This document shows positions 1-7,355 of a stretch of 64,000 bases of DNA, piece after piece. This DNA is from JAISGQ01 sp964500965 (GTDB lineage: Bacteria > Bacillota > Clostridia > Oscillospirales > Acutalibacteraceae): NCBI GenBank assembly GCA_964500965.1, contig CAZCQZ010000002.1, positions 55,127 to 119,126 of the forward strand, written 5' to 3'. The first letter of the stretch is position 1, and each line of letters opens with the position of its first letter. The translations under genes were made by a program, and so were the position numbers. A model generated the notes under the pieces. It was not told the origin of the DNA and ran no database searches. It worked only from the letters and a program-made list of their open reading frames with translations.

Positions 1-831
1 CTTTGCCCCGTCTCTTATCAGCATATTTGCCGCCTCCGAAAGCTCGCTCATAACACTTCCGGGAATTGCAAACATATCTCTGCCCATATCCAAAGCGTGT
101 CTTGCGGTTATCAAAGCTCCGCTTTTTGCCGGTGCTTCGGCAACTATAACGCCCAGCGACATTGCGGAAAGCAGCCTGTTTCTCACCGGGAAGCTTTGCC
201 TTGTCGGTCCTGTTCCCGGCGGAAACTCCGATACCAGTGCACCGCCGGTCTCAAGTATTCTTTTTCGCGTATCCTCACACTGCTGATTATAATCAACGTC
301 CAGACCACAGCCCAGCACCGATATTGTTGTTCCGCCGATGCGCAACACGCCCTGATGAGCCGCATCGTCAATGCCTCGTGCTCCTCCGCTCATGATAATC
401 GCGCCGCACTGAGAAAGCCCCTGTGCAAGTGCCGCCGCAACCATTTTGCCGTCTGTACTGGCTTTTCGCGTTCCGACTATCGTTAAAACAACATTGTCAT
501 CAATATCGGGCATTTCGCCCTTGTAGTACAACACTGTCGGATAATCGCAAATATCATACAGCCTTTCGGGATATGATTCATCTTCCGGAGTCAGCAGCTT
601 TATACCGAGGTCATTGCAGCGTTGACAAATCATTTCAGCACGTTCCATTGTTGCATTGTCCAAAGCAATTTCACGCTGTTTTCCGGTGAGATATTTACAC
701 TCTTTCTTGGCATTCGCCGGTGACTTGTATAAGTCTCTCGGATGTCTGCAATATTCAACTACCTGCTCGGTGTTTCTGTTGCCGTAGCCGAGAATCTGCT
801 GAAGCCATACCCAGTATACGCTCTCGCCCAC
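1..831 (-). CDS. dprA: DNA processing protein DprA (partial, C-terminus off the left edge)
   Basis: Binds incoming single-stranded DNA and loads RecA during transformation (family knowledge). I translated the minus strand myself: the frame is open from a GTG at 831 to base 1 with no stop, giving 277 residues. The Rossmann-like DprA core is clear: TIVGTRKAS, then IIMSGGARGID and AAHQG, then FPVRNRLLSAMS, VIVAEAPAKSGALITA and AIPGSV. GTG was chosen because AAGGAG lies about 9 nt upstream and the frame begins 13 nt after the stop of the upstream methyltransferase gene, so the two are probably cotranscribed. The C-terminal winged-helix part, if present, lies outside the window. Family assignment is secure; whether the organism is competent cannot be judged here. 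Confidence 0.93.
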   Translation of the reverse strand, partial: MGESVYWVWLQQILGYGNRNTEQVVEYCRHPRDLYKSPANAKKECKYLTGKQREIALDNATMERAEMICQRCNDLGIKLLTPEDESYPERLYDICDYPTVLYYKGEMPDIDDNVVLTIVGTRKASTDGKMVAAALAQGLSQCGAIIMSGGARGIDDAAHQGVLRIGGTTISVLGCGLDVDYNQQCEDTRKRILETGGALVSEFPPGTGPTRQSFPVRNRLLSAMSLGVIVAEAPAKSGALITARHALDMGRDMFAIPGSVMSELSEAANMLIRDGAK

Positions 832-844
832 GCTTACCAGCTCC

Positions 845-1645
845 TTATACGTAATTGCGTGTCATTTCCCACATCATTATTGACGCCGCCGTTGCCGCGT
901 TCAGAGATTCCGCTCTGCCGTTCATGGGAATAGTTACTCTTTCGCCACAGGCGGCTATCGTCTCTTTTGTAAGTCCGTTTCCCTCATTTCCTATGCACAT
1001 TACTACTCCTTTAAAGAAACGGACACCGGTAATTTTACTTGCGTCGGAATCCGGCACCGATGCCAATGGGCGCATACCGTTTAAACGGATTTTTTTCACA
1101 AATTCCGGAACATTTTCAACCACGGCAGCAGGAAAACGAAATACCGCTCCCATGCTGGCGCGCATGACTTTCGGATTGTAAAGGTCGCAACAGTCGGCAG
1201 ACAGTATCGCACCGTTAAGACCGATAGCCTCCGCTGTTCTGAATATTGCACCGACGTTTGCCGGGTCCTGTATATTTTCGAGCAGTACAAACTGCCCGTC
1301 TATTTTCATATTTTCAATGTCAAGTGTATTTTGTCTGATTTTGCCCGTACAAAATACACCCTGCGGTGAAAGCGTATCTGAAATTTTTTCCGCTATTTCC
1401 TCTGTAATTACATAAGCCTTTTTCGCCTGTTTTTCAAGCTCCTCTATTGCAGTCGTATATTTTACATATGCTTCTTCGGTATAAAGCAATTCTTCGATTT
1501 CAATTCCGTTTTCGGGCACTTCTCCGCATAAGCGCACACCCTCTGCAACGAACATTCCCTTTTCGCGGCGTTCCTTTGCACTGCTCATCAGTTTGGCAAT
1601 ATCTTTGACCGTCTGATTGTCTTTACTCGTAATTTCAACTGCCAT
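845..1645 (-). CDS. TrmH/SpoU-family RNA 2'-O-methyltransferase
   Basis: A 266-residue SPOUT methyltransferase that would methylate a ribose 2'-O in rRNA or tRNA using SAM. The N-terminal substrate-binding domain (about residues 1-95) has the SpoU-type pattern ending in FVAEGVRL. The catalytic knot domain carries the three family motifs: LLENIQDPANVGAIFRTAEA (motif 1), CIGNEGNGL (motif 2) and IPMNGRAESLNAATAASI (motif 3). GGAGG lies 7 nt before the ATG. It follows rplT after a terminator and precedes dprA by 13 nt. It resembles YsgA/RlmB-type enzymes, but the target nucleotide cannot be read from sequence, so no symbol is given. Confidence 0.9.
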   Translation of the reverse strand: MAVEITSKDNQTVKDIAKLMSSAKERREKGMFVAEGVRLCGEVPENGIEIEELLYTEEAYVKYTTAIEELEKQAKKAYVITEEIAEKISDTLSPQGVFCTGKIRQNTLDIENMKIDGQFVLLENIQDPANVGAIFRTAEAIGLNGAILSADCCDLYNPKVMRASMGAVFRFPAAVVENVPEFVKKIRLNGMRPLASVPDSDASKITGVRFFKGVVMCIGNEGNGLTKETIAACGERVTIPMNGRAESLNAATAASIMMWEMTRNYV

Positions 1646-1687
1646 AACACACCTCCGTTTTCTTTGAAACGAGCTGTCTTTAACTGC

Positions 1688-1726
1688 TCAAAAAGTGCGT
1701 CCGGCGGATGTTACCGAACGCACTTT
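1688..1726 (-). terminator. Intrinsic terminator after rplT
   Basis: On the minus strand an AAAGTGCGT...ACGCACTTT stem extended by CGG/CCG is followed by TTTTTGAG. It lies just downstream of the rplT stop and would end the infC-rpmI-rplT transcript. Confidence 0.8.
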
Positions 1727-1733
1727 CAGATTA

Positions 1734-2087
1734 TTAAAGAGCAGCCTTTGCCTTTTCTACGAGAGCGGTAAATGCCTCTGCATCGCTGATTGCGATTTCG
1801 GAGAGCATCTTTCTGTTAAGCTCGATACCGGCTTTCTTCAGACCGTTCATAAATGTAGAATAATTGATACCGTTGAGCTTGCAAGCTGCTGAAATTCTGG
1901 TTATCCAGAGTCTTCTGAAATCTCTCTTTTTGAGACGGCGGCCGACATATGCATACTGACCGGACTTCATTACAGCTTCTTTAGCCATTTTGAAGTGCTT
2001 GGATTTTGCACCCCAGTAACCCTTTGCAAGCTTCAGGGTCTTATTTCTTCTCTTGCGCGTTGCAAGCGCACCTTTAACACGTGCCAT
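1734..2087 (-). CDS. rplT: Large-subunit ribosomal protein L20
   Basis: bL20, an early assembly protein of the 50S subunit that binds 23S rRNA and, in Firmicutes, represses its own operon through the leader mRNA. The 117 residues match the usual length. Family features include ARVKGALATRKRRNKTLKLA at the N-terminus, GYWGAKSKHF, YVGRRLKKRDFRRLWI and NYSTFMNGLKKAGIELNRK. It lies 26 nt downstream of rpmI with an upstream GGAGG, forming the third gene of infC-rpmI-rplT. The attenuator-like hairpin ahead of infC is the natural candidate target for its feedback control (inference). Confidence 0.97.
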   Translation of the reverse strand: MARVKGALATRKRRNKTLKLAKGYWGAKSKHFKMAKEAVMKSGQYAYVGRRLKKRDFRRLWITRISAACKLNGINYSTFMNGLKKAGIELNRKMLSEIAISDAEAFTALVEKAKAAL

Positions 2088-2113
2088 CTATTGCTACCTC
2101 CAAATTACGGTTA

Positions 2114-2317
2114 TTATTTATAAGGAATAAGTCTCTTTACCTGTGCTACGTTTGTCTTATCGGTAACAACAGTGCCTCTGAGGCTTCTCTTTCTCTTTGC
2201 GGGCTTAGCTGCACTGTTTGCCTTGTGTCTGCCGTTTGCCTGCATACGGATAATTTTTCCGTTCTTGCTCACCTTAAAACGTTTCTTTGCGCCCGAATGG
2301 GTTTTGATTTTAGGCAT
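2114..2317 (-). CDS. rpmI: Large-subunit ribosomal protein L35
   Basis: bL35, a 67-residue basic protein of the 50S subunit. The sequence begins MPKIKTHSGAKKRFKVSKNG, which is diagnostic, and continues with HKANSAAKPAKRKRSLRGT and a C-terminus ending RLIPYK. It sits between infC (21 nt upstream) and rplT (26 nt downstream) in the conserved order. The ribosome binding site is a clear AGGAGG ahead of the ATG. Nothing is unusual. Confidence 0.97.
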   Translation of the reverse strand: MPKIKTHSGAKKRFKVSKNGKIIRMQANGRHKANSAAKPAKRKRSLRGTVVTDKTNVAQVKRLIPYK

Positions 2318-2338
2318 TTGGGTTTTCCTCCTTGTTTA

Positions 2339-2860
2339 TTACTTGACCGGTTTGGCAACCATTATCATCAGCATATTTCTACCCTCAAGAGCCGCCTTTT
2401 TCTCGACATTAGCAACCTCGCTGAGAGCTTCGGCAAATCTGTTCATAATTTCGGTTCCGTGTTCGGGATGTCCCATTTCACGACCTCTGAATCGAATTGA
2501 AACCTTGAGTTTGTTTCCGCTCTTAATGAATTTTTTTGCCTGATTAACCTTTGTCTCAAAATCGTGGGTATCAATGTTAAGGGAAAGTCGAATTTCCTTT
2601 ATCTCAACGACATGCTGATTCTTTTTTGCTTCCTTTTCACGCTTCTGCTGTTCAAAGCGATACTTGCCGTAGTCCATGATTTTACACACGGGCGGATTCG
2701 CCTGCGGTGCAATCTTCACCAGGTCAAGTTCTTTTCCGGCTGCAATTTCAAGTGCTTCATCGGCACTCATGATTCCCAGCTGATCGCCGTCGGGACCGAT
2801 CACTCGAATTTCCTTGTCTCGAATCTCCTCATTGATTTGAGCCTGCTGTTCCTTACTGAT
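2339..2860 (-). CDS. infC: Translation initiation factor IF-3, probable non-canonical ATC start
   Basis: Binds the 30S subunit, prevents premature subunit joining and proofreads start-codon choice. The conserved region begins SKEQQAQINEEIRDKEIR, followed by the N-domain motif VIGPDGDQLGIM, the linker and the C-domain signatures CKIMDYGKYRFEQQK and VSIRFRGREMGHPEHG. The open frame extends to an ATG at 2965, but that region overlaps the leader hairpin and is not IF3-like. GGAGG at 2874-2870 is 9 nt from ATC at 2860, giving 173 residues, the usual length. A TTG at 2866 is only 3 nt from GGAGG. IF3 genes classically use AUU/AUC-type starts because IF3 itself discriminates against them. I prefer ATC; TTG is the alternative. 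Confidence 0.93.
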   Translation of the reverse strand: MSKEQQAQINEEIRDKEIRVIGPDGDQLGIMSADEALEIAAGKELDLVKIAPQANPPVCKIMDYGKYRFEQQKREKEAKKNQHVVEIKEIRLSLNIDTHDFETKVNQAKKFIKSGNKLKVSIRFRGREMGHPEHGTEIMNRFAEALSEVANVEKKAALEGRNMLMIMVAKPVK

Positions 2861-2883
2861 AACCAAACACCTCCAAGTATTTC

Positions 2884-2921
2884 GATAAAAATAAAACGTG
2901 GACAGGATGCTCCTGACCACG
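2884..2921 (-). promoter_or_regulatory. Leader attenuator ahead of infC (L20-leader type)
   Basis: On the minus strand, 11-nt arms CGTGGTCAGGA and TCCTGTCCACG (one internal mismatch, loop GCA) are followed by TTTTATTTTT, an intrinsic terminator located about 25 nt upstream of the infC start. A further hairpin (plus strand 2953-2970, TCCGC/GCGGA arms) lies upstream. Known biology: Firmicutes infC operons are controlled by L20 binding a leader that chooses between antitermination and termination. The position fits; the L20-binding mimic itself was not identified by eye. Confidence 0.7.
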
Positions 2922-3004
2922 CGGCAATATACGATGAAATCGCTATTGACCGTCCGCCTGCTCAAGCGGAGGTGAGGAATGTATCCTGCTTTATTGTCTT
3001 GATT

Positions 3005-3033
3005 AGTTTAGCAGAGCCGACCGGCTTTGTCAA
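3005..3033 (-). promoter_or_regulatory. SigA-type promoter for infC-rpmI-rplT
   Basis: Minus-strand TTGACA (3033-3028), 17-bp spacer, TAAACT (3010-3005). It predicts a leader of about 140 nt containing the attenuator. Confidence 0.7.
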
Positions 3034-3082
3034 TAGTGAATTTAATTTTTTGAGATGCTTGAAAAAAATTTTTTGCAAAGTA

Positions 3083-3133
3083 TTGACAAACACATATGAG
3101 CGCGCTATCATATGTACATCAATTCATATGAAT
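3083..3133 (+). promoter_or_regulatory. arsR promoter with two palindromic operator candidates
   Basis: TTGACA at 3083-3088, 17-bp spacer, TATCAT at 3106-3111. A perfect inverted repeat ACATATGA (3092-3099) / TCATATGT (3108-3115) with an 8-bp centre straddles the spacer and -10. A second perfect palindrome, ATTCATATGAAT, occupies 3122-3133 around the predicted start point. ATATGA/TCATAT half-sites are typical of SmtB/CzrA-family operators (family knowledge), so negative autoregulation is likely. Confidence 0.75.
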
Positions 3134-3494
3134 GGGTGTTCAACCAATGCACAATCACGATTCAATACTTAACAGTGTGCGGCAGGATTTGCCTACAGAC
3201 GAGCTGCTCTGCTCCCTGTCCGAGCTGTTTAAGCTGTTCGGAGATTCCACAAGAATTAAAATTCTCTTTTCCCTGCTTGACAAGGAGCTGTGCGTTTGCG
3301 CCATTGCCGAGCTTCTCGGAATGAATCAATCCGCAATTTCCCATCAGCTTAAAACACTGAAAGATGCGCATCTCGTCGGAAATCGCCGTGAGGGAAAAAC
3401 AATTTACTATTATCTTGCCGATGACCACGTAAAAACTATTCTTGCTCACGGTTTTGAACATCTGCTGGAGGATTTTTCCGAAAATTGTCAATAA
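3132..3494 (+). CDS. ArsR/SmtB-family metal-sensing repressor (probable zinc sensor)
   Basis: A 120-residue winged-helix repressor. The recognition region reads IAELLGMNQSAISHQLKTLK with the wing RREGKTIYYYL. Two metal-site signatures are visible: CxC in helix 3 (ELCVCAI, Cys54 and Cys56) and the complete helix-5 pattern D97-x-H99-x10-H110-x2-E113, which in SmtB/CzrA binds Zn or Co. The helix-5 site argues for zinc-family sensing; the helix-3 cysteines could add a thiophilic site. The start could instead be Met6 at 3147, because ATG 3132 leaves only about 14 nt of leader and no good Shine-Dalgarno. The gene ends in its own terminator, so linkage to the ABC transporter downstream is not proven. 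Confidence 0.88.
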   Translation: MGVQPMHNHDSILNSVRQDLPTDELLCSLSELFKLFGDSTRIKILFSLLDKELCVCAIAELLGMNQSAISHQLKTLKDAHLVGNRREGKTIYYYLADDHVKTILAHGFEHLLEDFSENCQ

Positions 3495-3499
3495 AAAGT

Positions 3500-3520
3500 G
3501 CGGCACAAGCCGCGTTTTTT
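3500..3520 (+). terminator. Terminator after the ArsR gene
   Basis: GCGGC / GCCGC stem with ACAA loop followed by a G and six T residues, directly after the arsR stop. Confidence 0.75.
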
Positions 3521-3530
3521 AGGTCTGTAG

Positions 3531-3546
3531 GTTAGCACTAGCTAAC
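3531..3546. promoter_or_regulatory. Palindrome upstream of the ABC transporter
   Basis: GTTAGC-ACTA-GCTAAC, perfect 6-bp arms, 29 bp before the ATPase start. The TTAG...CTAA spacing loosely recalls metalloregulator operators of the DtxR type, but the binding protein is unknown. Confidence 0.4.
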
Positions 3547-3574
3547 TTTATATATTACGAAAGAAGGCATTAAA

Positions 3575-4276
3575 ATGGAAATCGTAAAATTTGAAAATGT
3601 CACCAAAGTGTACCGGAGCGGCGAACATGAGCTTCGCGCTTTGGACGGCGTTAATCTGTCCCTTGAGGAGGGCAAATTTGTCGTCATTCTCGGTCCCAGC
3701 GGCGCAGGCAAAAGCACCCTGCTGAATATGCTCGGCGGTCTGGACAGTCCCACAAGCGGAAAAATCACCGTAATGGGAAATGATATTTCTACTCTTTCAA
3801 ACAACCGTCTTGCCGATTATCGCGCAAAAACCGTGGGCTTTGTTTTTCAGTTTTATAACCTTATCCCCACTCTCACCGTCTATGAAAATGTTGCGCTTGT
3901 AAAGTCATTATCAAAAGATTCTCTTTCCGCGCGAAAAATGCTTGACGAGGTTGGGCTTTCAGACCACATGAACAACTTCCCCTCCGAGCTTTCCGGCGGC
4001 GAGCAGCAACGAGTTTCCATTGCAAGAGCACTTGCAAAAAACCCGAAAATTCTGCTCTGTGACGAGCCTACCGGCGCGCTTGATTCCGAAACCGGCGTAA
4101 TGGTGCTCAAGCTGTTGCTTTCCATGGCGCGTAATTACGGCAAAACAATCGTTATAGTCACTCACAATCAAAGCATAGCTAAAATGGCCGACGTTGTAAT
4201 AAAAGTTAAAAACGGCAAAATCAAATCCTGTGAGGAGCAAGCCGCTCCCCTGAGTGCAGAAGAAGTGGAGTGGTAA
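3575..4276 (+). CDS. ABC transporter ATP-binding protein (MacB/LolD/SalX type)
   Basis: A 233-residue nucleotide-binding subunit that would energise the adjacent FtsX-type permease. Walker A is GPSGAGKST (about residues 40-48), the Q-loop is FVFQFYNLIPTLTVYENV, the signature is LSGGEQQRVSIARAL, Walker B is ILLCDEPTGALD and the switch histidine is in VTHNQ. FQFYNLIPTLT and GALD are characteristic of the MacB/LolD branch, which moves lipoproteins or peptides or drives extracellular machinery rather than importing solutes. The stop is followed 3 nt later by the permease ATG, so the two genes form an operon. Substrate unknown. Confidence 0.93.
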   Translation: MEIVKFENVTKVYRSGEHELRALDGVNLSLEEGKFVVILGPSGAGKSTLLNMLGGLDSPTSGKITVMGNDISTLSNNRLADYRAKTVGFVFQFYNLIPTLTVYENVALVKSLSKDSLSARKMLDEVGLSDHMNNFPSELSGGEQQRVSIARALAKNPKILLCDEPTGALDSETGVMVLKLLLSMARNYGKTIVIVTHNQSIAKMADVVIKVKNGKIKSCEEQAAPLSAEEVEW

Positions 4277-4279
4277 TAT

Positions 4280-6550
4280 ATGCTTACTAAAAAGCTTTTC
4301 AGAACAGCGTGGAAATACAAGGCGCAGTTCATTTCAATGATAATAATGGTCGCTCTCGGCATCGGAGTGTTTACCGGTTTTAATATGGAATGGTACAGTC
4401 TCAAGGTCGATACCGAGTCATTCTTCGACGAAACAAATTATGCCGATTACCGTATTTTTAACGAATCGGGTTTTTCCGCAGACGATTTATCTGCCATTTT
4501 GAAAATTGACGGCGTTGATGCCGCAGACAGAGTGTTATCGGTCAATGTCGATATTAAGGACAGCAGTAATTCCCTTGCGCTTTTTGTTCCTGAAAATTAC
4601 ACCGTATCGACACTGTTTATCACCTCCGGTGCGGAATACGACAGCAACGCAAGCGGCTTTTGGATTTCCGATAAATACGCGCAGGCAAACGGTCTGTCTA
4701 TCGGTGATGACCTGACATTCACCTATCTCGGCAAAATCGTCAGCGGTAAAATTCTCGGTCTTGCTAAAAGCGGTGAGTTTGCAGTCTGTGTTGCCGATGA
4801 AAATCAGCTTATGCCGGATTTCGATAAATTCGGATTTGCTTACGCCACTCCGAAAATGCTCCGCAACGCTCTGGGATTTGAATTCTATCCTCAGATAAAT
4901 ATCTGCTCCGATTTATCTAAAGCTCAACTTGAGGATGCAATTCAAGATGCACTGGGCACTACAACTCTTGTCGTACCAAAATCCGAACACACCTCCTATG
5001 CCGGCGTTCAAAGCGAAGTCGAGGAAGGTCAGACCATGGGCAATATACTGCCCGTTCTGTTCCTTGCAATTGCCATTCTTACAATGGTGACAACCATGCA
5101 CCGTATAACTTCAAACGAAAAAGTACAGATAGGTACTTTGAAAGCGCTCGGCTTTAAAGACAGAAAAATCCTCCTTCATTACACAGCCTACGGATTCGTT
5201 ATCGGTCTGCTGGGCATTGTATTGGGCGTTGCATTGGGTTTCGGCATTGCCGCCATAATTATCAGTCCCTCAGGCATGATGGGCACCTATCTCGATATGC
5301 CTCAATGGAATCTTTGTGTTCCCGAATTTGTCTGGATAATACTTATCTGTACGGCAATCGTTCTTACCGTTATCAGTCTGCTCTCGGTCAAAAAAGTTCT
5401 TCGCGGCACTGCGGCAGAAGCACTTCGCCCCTACTCCCCGAAAAAGATAAAGCCCATGAAAATCGAAAACACACGACTGTGGCGAAAGCTTCCATTCTCT
5501 TTCAAGTGGAATTTCCGTGACCTTATAAGAAATAAAGCACGTTCGGCAATGACGCTTATCGGCGTTGTCGGCTGTATGATACTTCTGGTTGCAGGTCTTG
5601 GCATGAAAGACACCATGAGTGAGTTTTTATCCGTTCTGGACGGTGATGCCAATAACTATGCTACCAGGATAAACATTAACGAATCCGCCGAAAACAGCAA
5701 TACGGAAAAGCTTGCCGCAGTGTATGACGGCGACTGGGTCGCTTCGTCGGCAATTAAGCTTTACGACAAAACCGTCTCGCTTTTTATTTACAACCTTGAT
5801 AACGGTAAAATAAATTTCACCGATGAGAACAACAAACCCATAACGCTCAATAATGACGGTGTATATGTTTGTATCCGTCTTTCGGATGATATTGCCCCCG
5901 GCGATGTTATTGAGTTTTCGCCTTACGGCGGCGATGAGATATATAGCGTAAAAGTCTCCGGAGTTTTTCGCTCCCTTGTCAGCGAAGGCATAGTCATGAC
6001 ATCGGAGTATGCAGAGAAAATCGGTATTCCTTACCATATCGGTGCTGTTTTTACCGATGCGGATATATCGGAAATTGCCGATAATGAAATAATATCCGGC
6101 ACACAATCAAAAGCCGCAATAATCGAATCCTATGACACATTCACGGAAATGCTGAATTTGATGATAGTCATACTCATCATTGCCGCTGTACTTCTGAGTG
6201 CAGTCGTTCTGTATAACCTAGGTGTTATGAGCTATATTGAACGTTCCAGAGAGCTTTCAACGCTGAAGGTTGTCGGCTTCCGCGACAGGCACATCGGCAG
6301 GATACTGATAAGTCAGAATATATGGCTGACACTGCTGGGCATAATAATCGGCTTTCCTGCCGGAATTTTGGCTTTGCAGATGCTTCTTGACGCGCTTGTT
6401 TCCGAATACGAGCTTTGTATGACGTTCAGCACGCTGACATACTCGGTCAGTATTCTTCTGACATTCGGCGTTTCTCTTATTGTCGGTATGTTTGTTGCAC
6501 GCAAAAACAAAAAAATTGATATGGTAGAAGCTCTGAAAAACGTTGACTGA
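4280..6550 (+). CDS. FtsX-family ABC transporter permease, two-domain
   Basis: A 756-residue membrane permease partner of the preceding ATPase. One TM helix near residues 15-35 is followed by a large extracellular region to about residue 255, then three TM helices with the FtsX signature around NEKVQIGTLKALGFKDRKIL. A second repeat starts about residue 410 (FSFKWNFRDLIRNKARSAMT), with another extracellular region and a second FtsX block around RSRELSTLKVVGFRDRHIG near residue 660. This duplicated arrangement is typical of Firmicutes exporters linked to antimicrobial-peptide resistance or lipoprotein handling. No two-component system is adjacent, unlike the BceAB systems. Function beyond the family is not assignable. 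Confidence 0.88.
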   Translation: MLTKKLFRTAWKYKAQFISMIIMVALGIGVFTGFNMEWYSLKVDTESFFDETNYADYRIFNESGFSADDLSAILKIDGVDAADRVLSVNVDIKDSSNSLALFVPENYTVSTLFITSGAEYDSNASGFWISDKYAQANGLSIGDDLTFTYLGKIVSGKILGLAKSGEFAVCVADENQLMPDFDKFGFAYATPKMLRNALGFEFYPQINICSDLSKAQLEDAIQDALGTTTLVVPKSEHTSYAGVQSEVEEGQTMGNILPVLFLAIAILTMVTTMHRITSNEKVQIGTLKALGFKDRKILLHYTAYGFVIGLLGIVLGVALGFGIAAIIISPSGMMGTYLDMPQWNLCVPEFVWIILICTAIVLTVISLLSVKKVLRGTAAEALRPYSPKKIKPMKIENTRLWRKLPFSFKWNFRDLIRNKARSAMTLIGVVGCMILLVAGLGMKDTMSEFLSVLDGDANNYATRININESAENSNTEKLAAVYDGDWVASSAIKLYDKTVSLFIYNLDNGKINFTDENNKPITLNNDGVYVCIRLSDDIAPGDVIEFSPYGGDEIYSVKVSGVFRSLVSEGIVMTSEYAEKIGIPYHIGAVFTDADISEIADNEIISGTQSKAAIIESYDTFTEMLNLMIVILIIAAVLLSAVVLYNLGVMSYIERSRELSTLKVVGFRDRHIGRILISQNIWLTLLGIIIGFPAGILALQMLLDALVSEYELCMTFSTLTYSVSILLTFGVSLIVGMFVARKNKKIDMVEALKNVD

Positions 6551-6569
6551 CCCCGGCAATCACAACCTG

Positions 6570-6618
6570 AAAAGGGTACTGGTAAGATGAAATCACACCA
6601 TCCTACCAGTACCCTTTT
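6570..6618. terminator. Terminator after the ABC permease
   Basis: Arms AAAAGGGTACTGGTA and TACCAGTACCCTTTT with a loop of about 19 nt that forms a further short ATG/CAT pairing. It lies 20 nt after the permease stop. The A/T-rich ends make it potentially bidirectional. Confidence 0.8.
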
Positions 6619-6711
6619 GCGTTGATATAACGGTAAATTTTCAAACAGTTCTTGACAAAAAGGAAAAGAGCGCACACAATAGACTTGGACTAAAAGTAAG
6701 GAGATATGTAT

Positions 6712-6960
6712 ATGTATTTTGCAAACGATACGCTCAGAGGAAAAATTCGCAAAGCTATTATTGAAAATTCAACCGATGAACAGATAACTATGATACCGGC
6801 AGTAAACTTCGGAGATATTTATATCATCGGAGAGCGGCATAAGGAAGCAGCGGAATATTTCAATCAGAAAATTGCGGAATGTAAAACCAAAGGAGCAGAG
6901 ATTAAACTGCACTTTGAGATTGAGGAAAAATTCAATGTTGCACTTTGCAACAAGCAGTAA
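6712..6960 (+). CDS. Small protein of unknown function (82 aa)
   Basis: I do not recognise a family. The predicted protein is soluble, mixed alpha/beta and rich in Lys/Glu, with no signal peptide or TM segment. Start: ATG at 6706 is too close to GGAG at 6700-6703, whereas ATG 6712 sits 8 nt away, so 6712 was chosen. A weak promoter (TTGACA 6652-6657, 17 bp, CACAAT) lies upstream. The next gene begins 20 nt after the stop with its own Shine-Dalgarno, so the two small genes probably form a pair. Position between two terminators and lack of recognisable homology suggest accessory cargo (inference). Confidence 0.65.
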   Translation: MYFANDTLRGKIRKAIIENSTDEQITMIPAVNFGDIYIIGERHKEAAEYFNQKIAECKTKGAEIKLHFEIEEKFNVALCNKQ

Positions 6961-6980
6961 ATGAACAGAAGGGAAATTTG

Positions 6981-7286
6981 ATGAGAACAATCGAACAGTT
7001 AGTAAAGGAAAACCAAAAGCGAGTGTATGTATACCTTGCGGATAAGAAAACCGCGGATAGATTCATTCAGGACGCAGAAGCAGAGGGATATACTTTTGAG
7101 GACGGCGTAAAAATATCCGAACGTGCTATTGACGATTTTTATGCCATTAACAAAAACCACACGGTCAATTTCATCAACGGCATGGGAAGAATGGCTTTTC
7201 AGTGCGGTGCGGAACATATTGTACGAATAGATTACAAGAAATATGTCGCAGGAGAAGACGATTATCTGTATCGCCGAAACAATTGA
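6981..7286 (+). CDS. Small protein of unknown function (101 aa)
   Basis: Unrecognised. The sequence begins MRTIEQLVKENQKRVYVYLA and contains FEDGVKISERAIDDFYAINK and NFINGMGRMAFQCG. The soluble protein is rich in aromatics, without membrane segments. The frame extends upstream to 6945, overlapping the previous gene, but ATG 6981 has AGAAGGG 9-10 nt upstream and was chosen. It is followed 9 nt later by a terminator of the dispersed CTGTAAAAAAC family. I have the impression that similar short proteins occur in mobile-element cargo of gut Firmicutes, but this is unverified. Confidence 0.65.
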   Translation: MRTIEQLVKENQKRVYVYLADKKTADRFIQDAEAEGYTFEDGVKISERAIDDFYAINKNHTVNFINGMGRMAFQCGAEHIVRIDYKKYVAGEDDYLYRRNN

Positions 7287-7295
7287 TTAAAGCAT

Positions 7296-7335
7296 AAAAG
7301 GGGCTGTAAAAAACTTTCGTTTTTTACAGCTCCTT
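7296..7335. terminator. Dispersed-family terminator hairpin, copy 1
   Basis: Perfect 12-bp stem GCTGTAAAAAAC (7303-7314) / GTTTTTTACAGC (7319-7330), loop TTTC, flanked by AAAAGG/CCTTTT. It lies between two convergent genes and so serves both strands. Confidence 0.85.
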
Positions 7336-7355
7336 TTAATCATAACTTATTCAAA

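Noticed and set aside
2564..3172. A 202-codon plus-strand frame across infC and its leader
   Set aside because: It runs antisense to infC and through the promoter and attenuator; no ribosome binding site or family signal.
3575..6550. ABC exporter as a BceAB-type bacitracin module
   Set aside because: No two-component system is adjacent, and the permease has two similar FtsX halves with large extracellular regions in both, unlike BceB; only the broad FtsX family is supportable.
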